Assembly (NCBI GenBank): GCA_964612675.1
Contig: CAZTDD010000068.1
Location: 1-37,014 of the forward strand
Source of the DNA: CAZTDD01 sp964612675
GTDB lineage: Bacteria > Hinthialibacterota > Hinthialibacteria > Hinthialibacterales > JAKPRU01
Reading direction: 5' to 3'
DNA: 37,014 nt
In this document: positions 16,530-25,340 of the stretch, one piece after another
How positions within the stretch are numbered: the stretch's first letter is position 1
How the letters are laid out: every line of letters starts with the position of its first letter
Translations under genes and position numbers: made by a program
Notes under the pieces: model-generated
Database searches by the model: none
What the model was told of the DNA's origin: nothing
Seen by the model: only the letters and a program-made list of their open reading frames with translations

Positions 16530-18287
16530 ATGGCTGCAGGTCTTGTCGAGGTTCTGGAGCTTTTGCAAAGCGGGGTCTCCGACGCAATTCAGGACCTGGA
16601 ACAGTACCAATCTGAAGATTCATCTCCCACGCTTGATCGTTCAACCCAGGAGCTCAAGTCCGGAGCGGAATTCCTTCAACAGATCGCCGGGTGGGTTCCG
16701 ACGATGCCGGCGGACCGATTGCGGGAGATCCTGAAAGCCTGTATCGAGTCCATTCGCAAATCGTTTGTAGCCCTGCTGGAATCCGGTGAAGTGGAGACAT
16801 TGGAGCAAGAGGACGGCGAGGGCGACGGAATACCCGGATTCCTGATCGAAGCAATGGAACGGCTCGGCCCAACTCTCTTCGTCCGTGAAGACAAAATGCA
16901 GGCCTCGATTCAAGTCGACAAAGAGGAAGCTCCCATGTGGACTCCTCCTCGGATCGAGAAATTTCTCGAGAACGAAGAGATCGTTCATGGAATAGACACC
17001 CGCGCCATTGAGAAGATATTCGAAAAGCGTCAATTCGATCAGCCTGTTGTAATTGCACGTGGAACAAAACCGGTTCCCGGGACAAATGGGTATGTGAAGT
17101 ACACTTTCGATATGGAACAGATCAGCGGGCGCCCGAAAGAGCTGGACAGCGGCCGCGTCGATCATAAGGAATTAAGTCTCTTCGTTTTTGTAGCGCCGGG
17201 GCATGTTTTGGCCGATCTCATTCCACCAAAACAAGGGGTTGCAGGCACCACCATCTACGGAGAAGAGATCCCAACGGAGGACGGGTGCCCCGCCGAGTTG
17301 GTCGCCGGTGAGAATACGGCCCTGTCCGAGGACGGAAGCAAGCTGCTCTCGCAGGCGGAAGGCTATATCAGTGTGGAGGGAAATCTGGTCTCCGTAAAAC
17401 CCTCGATGCTGATTGCCGGTGATGTGTCGTACGAGACAGGTAACATCAACTCGCCCATCGGCGTAACCGTCCAGGGCAACATTCTCTCGGGGTTCCGCGT
17501 ACATTCCAAAGACTCGGTCAACGTAGCCGGTCTGGTCGAAGCGGCGCAGATCGTGTCGGAGTTGGACATCGCAATTAACGGCGGTGTTGAGGGGAAAGGG
17601 AAAGGAACGCTTCAAGCCCACGGTGAGATCCGGGTCCAGTTTCTCAACGACGTGAAAGTCAGCTGCGGAGGGAGCCTTTACTCAGCGGGCTCCATCTATC
17701 ACAGCCGTGTACAAAGCAACGAATCGGTCCTCGCGGAGGGAGCTCATGGGCATATCGCGGAGGGTATTGTTCGAGCGGAGGATTCGATCGAAGCCGAGCA
17801 GATCGGTTCGGAGATGGGCGTCAAAACACGGATTGAACTGGGATTCGCCACGCTTGCGCTTCCCGGCCGGATTGAGGAATTGCGAGACCGCGTGGAAGAA
17901 CTCACAGAAAAGCTGAAACGGTTGGCTGCCGCGGCCGAAAAACTGAAACGCCTCAAAAAATCCCGAGGTTCGCTGGATCCACAGCGAGAAAAAGGACTCA
18001 AGCAGGCGATCGCCGCTGTCAAGAAGTACAAACAGTTGGTTCAGTCCAAACAGGAAGAAGCCGACGAACTCGAAGAAGCGCACGCGGCAGGACTGCGGAA
18101 AATGCGGTTTGTGAAGGCCCGAAAACAGATCTGGCCGGGTACGACTATTCGTATTCTGGAAACGGAGTATGACGTGAAGAATCCTACGGGGCCTGCAACG
18201 GTCACCTTGATCGATGACGAAATTCACGTACTTCCTTATACGGAAAGCGATATCCCAACGCCTGCAGAATCATCCAGCGGAGGATAA
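16530..18287 (+). CDS. FapA / DUF342 family protein
   Basis: 585 residues, cytoplasmic, no signal peptide. Residues 1-110 are helical and acidic. Residues of about 115-440 are the FapA (DUF342) region: DKMQASIQVDKEEAP, VVIARGTKPVPGTNGYVKY, then PPKQGVAGTTIYGEEIP. A right-handed beta-helix follows, built from repeats such as VQGNILSGFRVHSKDSVNVAG and VSCGGSLYSAGSI. A strong coiled coil occupies about 445-535 (RVEELTEKLKRL onward). The domain was named from a link to flagellar assembly, but most members occur without flagella and have no proven role. No flagellar gene is near. gaggt lies 8 bases before ATG 16530. The 3' end overlaps that of the convergent TPR gene by 18 bases. Confidence 0.8.
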   Translation: MAAGLVEVLELLQSGVSDAIQDLEQYQSEDSSPTLDRSTQELKSGAEFLQQIAGWVPTMPADRLREILKACIESIRKSFVALLESGEVETLEQEDGEGDGIPGFLIEAMERLGPTLFVREDKMQASIQVDKEEAPMWTPPRIEKFLENEEIVHGIDTRAIEKIFEKRQFDQPVVIARGTKPVPGTNGYVKYTFDMEQISGRPKELDSGRVDHKELSLFVFVAPGHVLADLIPPKQGVAGTTIYGEEIPTEDGCPAELVAGENTALSEDGSKLLSQAEGYISVEGNLVSVKPSMLIAGDVSYETGNINSPIGVTVQGNILSGFRVHSKDSVNVAGLVEAAQIVSELDIAINGGVEGKGKGTLQAHGEIRVQFLNDVKVSCGGSLYSAGSIYHSRVQSNESVLAEGAHGHIAEGIVRAEDSIEAEQIGSEMGVKTRIELGFATLALPGRIEELRDRVEELTEKLKRLAAAAEKLKRLKKSRGSLDPQREKGLKQAIAAVKKYKQLVQSKQEEADELEEAHAAGLRKMRFVKARKQIWPGTTIRILETEYDVKNPTGPATVTLIDDEIHVLPYTESDIPTPAESSSGG

Positions 18288-19313
18288 GCGTTCCAAATAC
18301 CAATTCGTCCGTTTGTTGAATTCAGCGCTTTTCGACAGTTCTTTGGCCCTGAGAAAACTCTCGCGTGCACTCAACAGCGCGGGACCGTCGCTAAGATGAT
18401 AGTATCCGACCCCGAGATTGTAGTGAAACTCGGGGCTTGCAGGATGCAGCTCGATTCCGCGCTCGGCCGCGTCGATCAACCCCAACCAGTCTTTGCGCAA
18501 GTACTCTAACTCGCAGATATGCCGGAAGGTCTCAGCAGTTTTGTCGGGAAGTCGGTTCTTGTAAAACTGGAGGGCCATATCCAGCCAACCCCGTACACGA
18601 TATGCCTCCATCAGTTTTCGATGCGGTTGCGGATCGTTCTGGTTTTCCCGAACCGCTTTTTGTAGTTTGTCGATACCGCTATGCCGTTCCAGAAACTCGA
18701 GCGCAGCCGCAGCCTCGGGACCTTCAGAGAAATAGGCCTGTAAACGCAAGTAGGTTTCTTCCGCTTCCTTGTACTTTCTGAGTCGGTACAAAGCCCTTAC
18801 GCGAAGCGCCAGTGCCCGCCGAAGATATTCCTCTTCCGGCTCGGTCAGCAAGACATAGTGTGTCTCGGAAAGAGCTTCGCCGTGCTTGCCCATCTTCATG
18901 CACTCGGCTGCAAAATCCAAGCGTCTTTCGGGAGAGATCTTCTGGAAGAGATCGCGTTCTTCGCCCGGCTTGCCGGGACCTTTCGTGGACGGCCATTTAC
19001 CAGCCTCCTTGAGACGGCCGATGGCTTCCTCCTGGTCGCCTTCTGTACCCAAGTATTGAGAGAGATCGATCGGCGCTGAGGGATCGTTGGCATTCGGACC
19101 GAGCTCGGGTTGCGGACGGCCCGGAGAAATGTTCTGGTGACCGTCGTTCGCCGATTTCTGGGCTTCGAGCATGGCCTGTTTTTCGAGCATTTGAATCAAC
19201 GAGTTCAGCCCATGATCGTCCGAGTCCCCGACCGGAAGACCGAGATTCTGTGCACCCACGAGGAGCGGAAAGAAAAGGAACCCAAAACACAGGCAACGAT
19301 TTCGATTACACAT
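18270..19313 (-). CDS. Exported TPR-repeat protein
   Basis: 347 residues. The N-terminus (CLCFGFLFFPLLVGAQ) is a signal peptide. Residues of about 25-110 are polar and probably disordered. TPR-like helical pairs follow: FAAECMKMGKHGEALSETHY, ALRVRALYRLRKYKEAEETY, AYRVRGWLDMALQFYKNR and FHYNLGVGYYHLSDG. Such proteins usually scaffold complexes in the periplasm. It lies 13 bases downstream of the GlcD-like gene on the same strand, so the two are probably co-transcribed, although no functional link is obvious. It overlaps the FapA gene 3' end by 18 bases. No specific family is recognised beyond the repeats. Confidence 0.7.
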   Translation of the reverse strand: MCNRNRCLCFGFLFFPLLVGAQNLGLPVGDSDDHGLNSLIQMLEKQAMLEAQKSANDGHQNISPGRPQPELGPNANDPSAPIDLSQYLGTEGDQEEAIGRLKEAGKWPSTKGPGKPGEERDLFQKISPERRLDFAAECMKMGKHGEALSETHYVLLTEPEEEYLRRALALRVRALYRLRKYKEAEETYLRLQAYFSEGPEAAAALEFLERHSGIDKLQKAVRENQNDPQPHRKLMEAYRVRGWLDMALQFYKNRLPDKTAETFRHICELEYLRKDWLGLIDAAERGIELHPASPEFHYNLGVGYYHLSDGPALLSARESFLRAKELSKSAEFNKRTNWYLERLSSAG

Positions 19314-19326
19314 GGTTCTTAACCGT

Positions 19327-20739
19327 TCAGATATTGTTTTTAATTTCCTCAGGGACTATTTTACCAGGATTCAGGATACCGATTGGATCGAAAACGCGTT
19401 TGACGCCCTGGAGAAGTGCGATCTCCCTCGATCCCCATTCCAGCGGAAGGAATTCCGATTTCATGATTCCGATACCGTGCTCACCGGAAAGAGTCCCTCC
19501 ACATGCGACGGCTTCTTTGAAGACTTCCTCGATAGCCGAGTGGACAGCCGGATCGTCTTCTTTGTGGGTCATGAAGTTCACATGTAGATTCCCGTCACCT
19601 GCATGACCGAAACAGATCACGATCACCCTGTGGCGCTCGGCCACCGTGTAAATCCGTTTGAGCATTCGAGGGAACTCCGCCACAGGTACGGCAATATCTT
19701 CGTTGAACTTGATAGGTGCTTTCTTGAACATGGACGGGCCGAGATTTCGTCTCAGCTCCCACAACTCTTCGCGTTCTTCAGCATCGCCCGCCTTACGGAC
19801 GGATTCGGCACCGCATCCCTCACAAAGACCGCCGATTCGTTCGGCATCGGCGGCGACCGCGTCTGCCGTAAAACCATCCACCTCCGCGAGAAGCACGGCC
19901 TCCGCTGCAGGCACCCTATCCGTTCCCAGATACGCACGTACACATTCGAGACTCACTCCATCAATGAATTCCAACGCCGAGGGTTGTACCGAACCGCTCA
20001 AAATAGCAAGAACGGCCCGGCTGGCTGCCTGGGTGGAATTGAAACGTGCGAGGATAGTGTATCGGTACGGGGGGTACGGAATCAGCCGGAGTGTCGCCTG
20101 TGTGATCGTGGCAAGTGTTCCTTCCGAGCCGATCAACAGCTGAAGAAGATTGTATCCGGACACCGATTTCCGCGATCGGGAGCCGAGATGGACGATCTCG
20201 CCATCCGGCAGCACAGCTTCGACGGCAAGTACATAGTCTTTAGTTGTGCCGTATTTCACACAATTCAACCCTCCGGCTCCCTCGGCCAAGGTTCCGCCTA
20301 AGGAGGCGACCCGTGCGCTGGCCGGATCCGGTGGGTAAAAAAGCCCTTTCGCTTGAACCGCCTGTTTCAAAGCCCCCAGGAAAACGCCGGGTTGAGCCGT
20401 CACAGTCCGATTGTCAACGTCGATCTCGACGATTTCGTTCATGCGCTCAAGAGACATGAGAATGCCGCCTCGAACCGGAAGGGCACCTCCGGACATCCCG
20501 GAACCGGAACCGCGAGGATAAACCGGGATCCGTTCTCGTGACGCGATTTTCATAATCCTGGAAATCTGTTCGGTTTGGGTGGGCCACACAACAACCCAGG
20601 GACGGTAGTTCTTGCGGGTCGCGTCATAGGCGTACGTAGTCAAGTCCATCTCGTCAATTGAAACGGACTGGTCGCCAAGAAACGACCGGAACTCGGTCAC
20701 GATCTCCGGCGCTATCCGGGGAGTTGATGTCGCTGCCAT
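19327..20739 (-). CDS. glcD: GlcD-like FAD-binding oxidase (glycolate/D-lactate type)
   Basis: 470 residues, a flavoprotein of the vanillyl-alcohol oxidase fold. The FAD-binding PCMH domain covers about 35-215: VYPRGSGSGMSGGALPV, GLFYPPDPAS, LGGTLAEGAGGLNCVKYG and LIGSEGTLATIT. The C-terminal substrate domain includes FGHAGDGNLHVNF, GGTLSGEHGIG and VFDPIGILNPGK, all standard GlcD blocks. It should oxidise a 2-hydroxy acid such as glycolate or D-lactate and pass electrons on. GlcE and the iron-sulfur GlcF are not adjacent, so it may be a single-subunit D-lactate dehydrogenase-like enzyme instead. A weak aagggg precedes ATG 20739. The gene heads a likely two-gene unit with the TPR gene and is divergent from the PfkB kinase. 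Confidence 0.85.
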   Translation of the reverse strand: MAATSTPRIAPEIVTEFRSFLGDQSVSIDEMDLTTYAYDATRKNYRPWVVVWPTQTEQISRIMKIASRERIPVYPRGSGSGMSGGALPVRGGILMSLERMNEIVEIDVDNRTVTAQPGVFLGALKQAVQAKGLFYPPDPASARVASLGGTLAEGAGGLNCVKYGTTKDYVLAVEAVLPDGEIVHLGSRSRKSVSGYNLLQLLIGSEGTLATITQATLRLIPYPPYRYTILARFNSTQAASRAVLAILSGSVQPSALEFIDGVSLECVRAYLGTDRVPAAEAVLLAEVDGFTADAVAADAERIGGLCEGCGAESVRKAGDAEEREELWELRRNLGPSMFKKAPIKFNEDIAVPVAEFPRMLKRIYTVAERHRVIVICFGHAGDGNLHVNFMTHKEDDPAVHSAIEEVFKEAVACGGTLSGEHGIGIMKSEFLPLEWGSREIALLQGVKRVFDPIGILNPGKIVPEEIKNNI

Positions 20740-20885
20740 TCGATAGGAACCCCTTTACCGGGAGAAGGATCTCACCACGCTATCATCGTATCTTTTTTGA
20801 CCGGGAATCGCAAACATCGGGGAATTCGGTACATTCAGTTGTGCGCGGGATTGAGCGTGTATACAACGCGACATCGAAATGAGGC

Positions 20886-20891
20886 TATAAT
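20886..20891 (+). promoter_or_regulatory. Putative -10 box of the PfkB kinase gene
   Basis: A perfect tataat about 30 bases upstream of the kinase ATG. No good -35 is visible at the right spacing (acaacg is the nearest), so the assignment is tentative. Confidence 0.3.
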
Positions 20892-20921
20892 GCTGAATCA
20901 TCGCCGGTTTTGGAGGCACTG

Positions 20922-22076
20922 ATGGAACTCGACGCCGTCGTGGCAGGCCATATATGTTTGGACATCATACCGGAGCTCCACGGTCCTCTACCCGACAGAC
21001 CGGGGGTTCTGGTCGAAACCGGACCGGCCACTCTCTCTATGGGAGGAGCCGTCGGCAATACCGGCCTGGCGCTCCACTTGATCGGACTATCGACGGCTTT
21101 GATGGGGAAGATCGGCGACGATGCCCTCGGGAGAACGCTGAGAGGCGTCATCGATTCCTATGGTGCCCATCTCTCTCGTCACATGATCGTCTCCTCCGAT
21201 GACTCGTCCTCGTATACCGTGGTTCTGAGTCCCCCGGACACCGATCGCTCGTTTCTGCACAACCCCGGCCCCAATGACACGTTCGATTCCACCGACATTC
21301 CTTACGAAGTAGTCGCCCAAGCGCGATTGTTTCATTTCGGCTATCCGGTATTGATGCGGCGCTTCTACGAGAGCGACACAGACCAGCTGCCGCGCATGTT
21401 CCGGCAGGTCAAAGAGTCAGGGTTGACAACTTCATTGGACACCGGTTGTCCAGACACAAGCGCTGTGGGACACATCGATTGGGTGGAGATCCTCAAGAAT
21501 ACTCTACCCTACGTCGATATTTTCCTCCCTAGCGAAGACGAGTTGCGCTATATGCTCAACCGCTCGGCCTTCGATGCCGGAACCCCGATAACCAACGAAG
21601 AAATCGTTCGGCTGGCTGAGGAATCAATCCGAATGGGCGCAAAAATCGTCGGTATCAAATGCGGCGAGCGAGGACTCTATATCCGTACAGCATCGGCGCG
21701 CCGGTTTGAGGATTTCGGCAGATGTCTTCCCGCGGACCTCGGTCCGTGGGCAAACAGAGAGCTTTGGTCGGTGTGTTTCGAACCGTCCGTATTCGCCGGG
21801 ACAACGGGGACGGGCGATGCCACGATAGCCGGGTTTCTTGCAGCGCTGCTCTACGGCTGCTCGTTGGGGGACGCTGCAACCTTTGCATGTGCGGTCGGCG
21901 CTTCCTGTGTGGAAGCGCCCAATGCGACCGGCGGTATACAATCCTGGGAATCCACATGGAAACGGTTGACCCGGGGTTGGAACCGTAACGGATATCCATT
22001 GGACGAAGATGGGTGGAGTCATGACATCGCAACCGGTCTCTGGACCGGTCCACGTGATGACTGCAGTAGCTCGTGA
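20922..22076 (+). CDS. PfkB-family carbohydrate kinase
   Basis: 384 residues of the ribokinase/PfkB family, ATP-dependent phosphorylation of a sugar or nucleoside. N-terminal VAGHICLDIIPEL and the glycine pair region MGGAVGNTGLALHLIG correspond to PfkB signature 1 (substrate binding). IGDDALGRTLRG follows. Near the C-terminus TTGTGDATIAGFLAAL is signature 2, with the catalytic Asp of GTGD. GGAGG ends 5 bases before ATG 20922, which I prefer to the in-frame TTG at 20910. The substrate cannot be read from sequence. The diguanylate cyclase gene follows after 89 bases on the same strand. Confidence 0.85.
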   Translation: MELDAVVAGHICLDIIPELHGPLPDRPGVLVETGPATLSMGGAVGNTGLALHLIGLSTALMGKIGDDALGRTLRGVIDSYGAHLSRHMIVSSDDSSSYTVVLSPPDTDRSFLHNPGPNDTFDSTDIPYEVVAQARLFHFGYPVLMRRFYESDTDQLPRMFRQVKESGLTTSLDTGCPDTSAVGHIDWVEILKNTLPYVDIFLPSEDELRYMLNRSAFDAGTPITNEEIVRLAEESIRMGAKIVGIKCGERGLYIRTASARRFEDFGRCLPADLGPWANRELWSVCFEPSVFAGTTGTGDATIAGFLAALLYGCSLGDAATFACAVGASCVEAPNATGGIQSWESTWKRLTRGWNRNGYPLDEDGWSHDIATGLWTGPRDDCSSS

Positions 22077-22165
22077 CCCGCCGCCGGAACCCCAGGTTGC
22101 ACGACCACGGTCATGAACGGAAAAGGGCTGAAAAACGATAACTGGTCAGGACCATCAAATAATCC

Positions 22166-24301
22166 ATGGATGATCGAAGAAAAACAAAGGCCCAACTGAT
22201 TGATGAGCTGAACCAGCTCCGAAATCAGATAAGCACTGTCGAAAAGAAAGCCGGAGAGAGTTCGACAGAAACCGCAACCTTCAAGTACCGTTCTCTCGTT
22301 CGGGCGCTTGGAGATGTTGTCTACGAACATTTTGTGCCGGAAGACAGGATCGTTTGGTGGGGCGCGCTTAAAGCGGTCTTGGGCTACAGCGAGGACGAGA
22401 TTGGTAATGACAGTGAAAGTTGGCTCGGCCGAGTTCATCCTGACGATCTTCCCGCAGTAAAGTCCGAGTTCGAGAAGGCTCTCAGCGGAGATCGTCTGTA
22501 TGACTTCGAGTATCGGTTTCAGCATAAGGACGCCCATTATGTTTGGATGCACGATCGCGGAAGTATGAATGTCGACGAAAATGGAGAGTTACAAACTGTA
22601 ATCGGCTTCCTCCGCGACATCACCGACCGCAAGATCGCCGAGAACAGTCTCGAACAGATGGCCGCGATCATCGAATCCTCCGACGATGCAATCATCGGCA
22701 AGAGTCTGGACGGCATTATCACTAGTTGGAATTCGGGGGCCGAAAGGCTCTACGGGTACGCAGCGGCGGAAGTGATCGGGAAACCAGTCTCGGTGCTTCT
22801 TCCTCCGGGTCGGCCGGATGAGCTTCCTCACATTCTCAGTGTAATCAAGGAAGGAACCCGGGTAGATCACTTTGAAACAATGCGTCTACGGAAAGACGGC
22901 GAGGTGGTGGCCGTGTCTCTGGCCGTCTCCCCTATTCGGAGCAGTGCCGGGAAGATCTTGGGCGCATCGTCAATCTCACGCGATATCACACATCGAAAAC
23001 GGTCGGAAGAAGCGTTAAAAGCCAGTGAAGAACGATTCAGGATGCTTATGGAGCAATCGCCCGTAGCTATCGAGCTTCACGACCTGGACGGTTTCATGAT
23101 CCACGCGAATCCGGCCTGGGCTCAGCTGTGGGGCGTTGAGAAAGCCGAGGAGATAATCGCTCGATACAATATTATCGAGGACGCACAAGCCTGTGAGCGC
23201 GGATATGACGAGGCATTTCGACGCGCCCTCGACGGCAAGACGACGGACATTCCCGAAGCAGTTTACGATCCGAACATATCGAACAATCCTGGCCGCAAAC
23301 GAGTCGTTCACTCGCAAATCTACCCGCTTCAGGAAGAACACGGAAATATCAGAAATATCGTTATCACGCATGAAGACATCACCGACCGGAAAGCTGCGGA
23401 AGAAGCTCTACGGCAAAGCGAGGCGAAGTTTCGTTCTCTCGCGGAAGGGATCGATGAGGTTTTCTGGTTGACGCAGCCGGGGCAGACAGAAAGAGTAATC
23501 TATGTGAGTCCGGCGTACGAGAAGATCTGGGGACAACCGTGCGAAGATGTATATCAAAACCCGAGAGTGTGGGTGGAGTCCATTCACCCCGATGACCGGG
23601 AAACGATTGGCGCTCGCTTCGAATCGTTCCTAAAGGGGGAGAGCGATTTTGACGTCGAGTTTCGCATCGTTCGACCGGACGGTTCGATCCGATGGATATG
23701 GGATCGGGGTTTCGAAGTCCCCAGAGAGGACCCGGAGAACCGGCAGATAGCCGGCCTTGCTCAGGACATCACGGCACGGAAAGAGGTGGAAGCGCGACTG
23801 CGGGAGCTGGCTACCACAGACGGACTGACAGGGATCTTCAATCGAAGACATTTCATTGAACTCGGTATGCGGGAGTATATTCGAGCGAAACGATACAACC
23901 AGAATTTGTCTTTGTTGATTTTTGACGTCGATCATTTCAAATCGATCAACGATCGGTATGGTCACAGTACCGGGGACCAGGTTCTCGGCGCGCTGACCGA
24001 CGTTGCACGGGGCTTGTTCCGTGAAGTGGATGTATTCGGTCGGATCGGTGGCGAGGAGTTCGCCGTGCTTCTGCCCGAGACCGATCTAGCGGGGGCTGCA
24101 GCTGTGGGAGAGAGACTCCGGCGAGCAGTGGAAAAGGGCGCGGTTTTCGCCGATCAGGGGACTATCGACATCACCATTAGCGTCGGTGTCGCCACCTACA
24201 ATGGCAAGATGCCGAAGGACCTCGACACGTTGATGAAAAAAGCGGATACCGCCATGTATGCAGCAAAGTCAAAGGGAAGAAATCGTCTAGAGACGGGCTG
24301 A
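22166..24301 (+). CDS. PAS4-GGDEF diguanylate cyclase
   Basis: 711 residues, no membrane segment, so cytoplasmic. A short coiled coil (1-35) is followed by four PAS/PAC units (about 40-155, 160-280, 285-410, 415-540). Each ends with a D-I-T-x-R-K type connector (FLRDITDRK, SISRDITHRK, HEDITDRK, LAQDITARK). The GGDEF domain is at about 545-711: TTDGLTGIFNRRHF, FDVDHFKSINDRYGH and active-site GGEEF (628-632). The product-inhibition I-site RxxD (REVD, 619-622) lies exactly five residues upstream, so feedback by c-di-GMP is expected. It should make c-di-GMP in response to PAS-sensed signals; no ligand residue is identifiable. No EAL or PilZ partner is nearby. It is convergent with the next gene, 7 bases between stops. 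Confidence 0.9.
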   Translation: MDDRRKTKAQLIDELNQLRNQISTVEKKAGESSTETATFKYRSLVRALGDVVYEHFVPEDRIVWWGALKAVLGYSEDEIGNDSESWLGRVHPDDLPAVKSEFEKALSGDRLYDFEYRFQHKDAHYVWMHDRGSMNVDENGELQTVIGFLRDITDRKIAENSLEQMAAIIESSDDAIIGKSLDGIITSWNSGAERLYGYAAAEVIGKPVSVLLPPGRPDELPHILSVIKEGTRVDHFETMRLRKDGEVVAVSLAVSPIRSSAGKILGASSISRDITHRKRSEEALKASEERFRMLMEQSPVAIELHDLDGFMIHANPAWAQLWGVEKAEEIIARYNIIEDAQACERGYDEAFRRALDGKTTDIPEAVYDPNISNNPGRKRVVHSQIYPLQEEHGNIRNIVITHEDITDRKAAEEALRQSEAKFRSLAEGIDEVFWLTQPGQTERVIYVSPAYEKIWGQPCEDVYQNPRVWVESIHPDDRETIGARFESFLKGESDFDVEFRIVRPDGSIRWIWDRGFEVPREDPENRQIAGLAQDITARKEVEARLRELATTDGLTGIFNRRHFIELGMREYIRAKRYNQNLSLLIFDVDHFKSINDRYGHSTGDQVLGALTDVARGLFREVDVFGRIGGEEFAVLLPETDLAGAAAVGERLRRAVEKGAVFADQGTIDITISVGVATYNGKMPKDLDTLMKKADTAMYAAKSKGRNRLETG

Positions 24302-24308
24302 CATCCGT

Positions 24309-25262
24309 CTATCCTCGTTTTTTCGCAAAACAGACAAGGGCTTCACCGCGATTCAGCGAGAAGCCGACGCGATCCACAAGCCGAAACGCAGCCTCAAGGG
24401 GATGACACCGGTAGGGATGGATCAACGGAAACCATACGGGATGCCCATGATATACCGAGAACATTTTGTGGGTCGATAATCCCACCGACTCAACGGCCCG
24501 CTGAAGCGATTCCGGCGAGAAATACAACAAATGGATCGGCGGAGAGAGCCGCCCGAATCGTTTCCGAAGATCTTTGTGCATGAGGTGTTTCACGATCCTG
24601 TCGGCGAATGGGCCGGCACATTTCTGGATCCCCCGTTCGAGAGTACTGCGTAATCCAGCCGCGTTGTCCGTATCGAGAACCAAGAACCCTCCAGGCCGCA
24701 AGAGTTCTTCCACGGAGATCAACGTTTCCCTCGGGAAAGAAAGATGCTCGATACAATGTTTCAAACGAACAACATCGAATGACGCTCGTTCGAGCTGAAC
24801 TGAGTCAAGCGTGCCTTGAAGAATGCGCACTCCCTCGGGAACCGCAGCCCGATTGACCGCTTCTGGGGAGACTTCGATTCCCGTTGCGTTCCACCCGGAG
24901 GCTGCGAAAGATCCCAGATAGCGCCCGTCGCCGCACCCGATATCGAGGATGCGGCCTTTTGCAATCCGGGTTTCTTCTTCGATGACTCGACGTTGCCTCT
25001 CGGCTTCGTCGAGCATGGATACGGCCTTGTCGCGGTCGAAATAGCCTCGCCCTTCCTCACCCCAGTTGCTGTCATAGTAGTCGGCTCCGTAGATCGTCTC
25101 CGAATCCTCCGGGGCAAGTCTCGGAAAAGGGGACACGTACAGAAGCCGGCAGGCTTCACATTTCATTACATCGTAATCGCGATCGTCCCGGCCGAGCACC
25201 TCACCCAGCCGACGGGCATTCTCGCTGGTACAAAGCGGACACGTCCCTACTAATTGTTCCAT
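24309..25262 (-). CDS. Class I SAM-dependent methyltransferase with zinc-ribbon N-terminus
   Basis: 317 residues. An N-terminal rubredoxin-like knuckle has two CxxC pairs (CPLC at 9-12 and CEAC at 36-39). The methyltransferase core follows: motif I RILDIGCGDGRYLGSF, ATGIEVSPEA, FDVVRLKHCIEHL and LLRPGGFLVLDTDN. This layout (zinc knuckle plus Methyltransf_23) is common in enzymes near polysaccharide and O-antigen loci that methylate sugars or carrier lipids. The substrate is not known here. It stands alone, between the convergent cyclase gene and the end of rpsA on the same strand. Confidence 0.8.
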   Translation of the reverse strand: MEQLVGTCPLCTSENARRLGEVLGRDDRDYDVMKCEACRLLYVSPFPRLAPEDSETIYGADYYDSNWGEEGRGYFDRDKAVSMLDEAERQRRVIEEETRIAKGRILDIGCGDGRYLGSFAASGWNATGIEVSPEAVNRAAVPEGVRILQGTLDSVQLERASFDVVRLKHCIEHLSFPRETLISVEELLRPGGFLVLDTDNAAGLRSTLERGIQKCAGPFADRIVKHLMHKDLRKRFGRLSPPIHLLYFSPESLQRAVESVGLSTHKMFSVYHGHPVWFPLIHPYRCHPLEAAFRLVDRVGFSLNRGEALVCFAKKRG

Positions 25263-25340
25263 TTTTAGAGATCCGGAAATACAAAGGGCGCAGGTCCGAA
25301 GGTCCTACGCCCGGTGTCAAATGAATAACGTGTGAAAGAG

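Noticed and set aside
16380..16530. Possible c-di-GMP riboswitch before the FapA gene
   Set aside because: Some G-rich and loop-like stretches are present, but the conserved GEMM core could not be matched.
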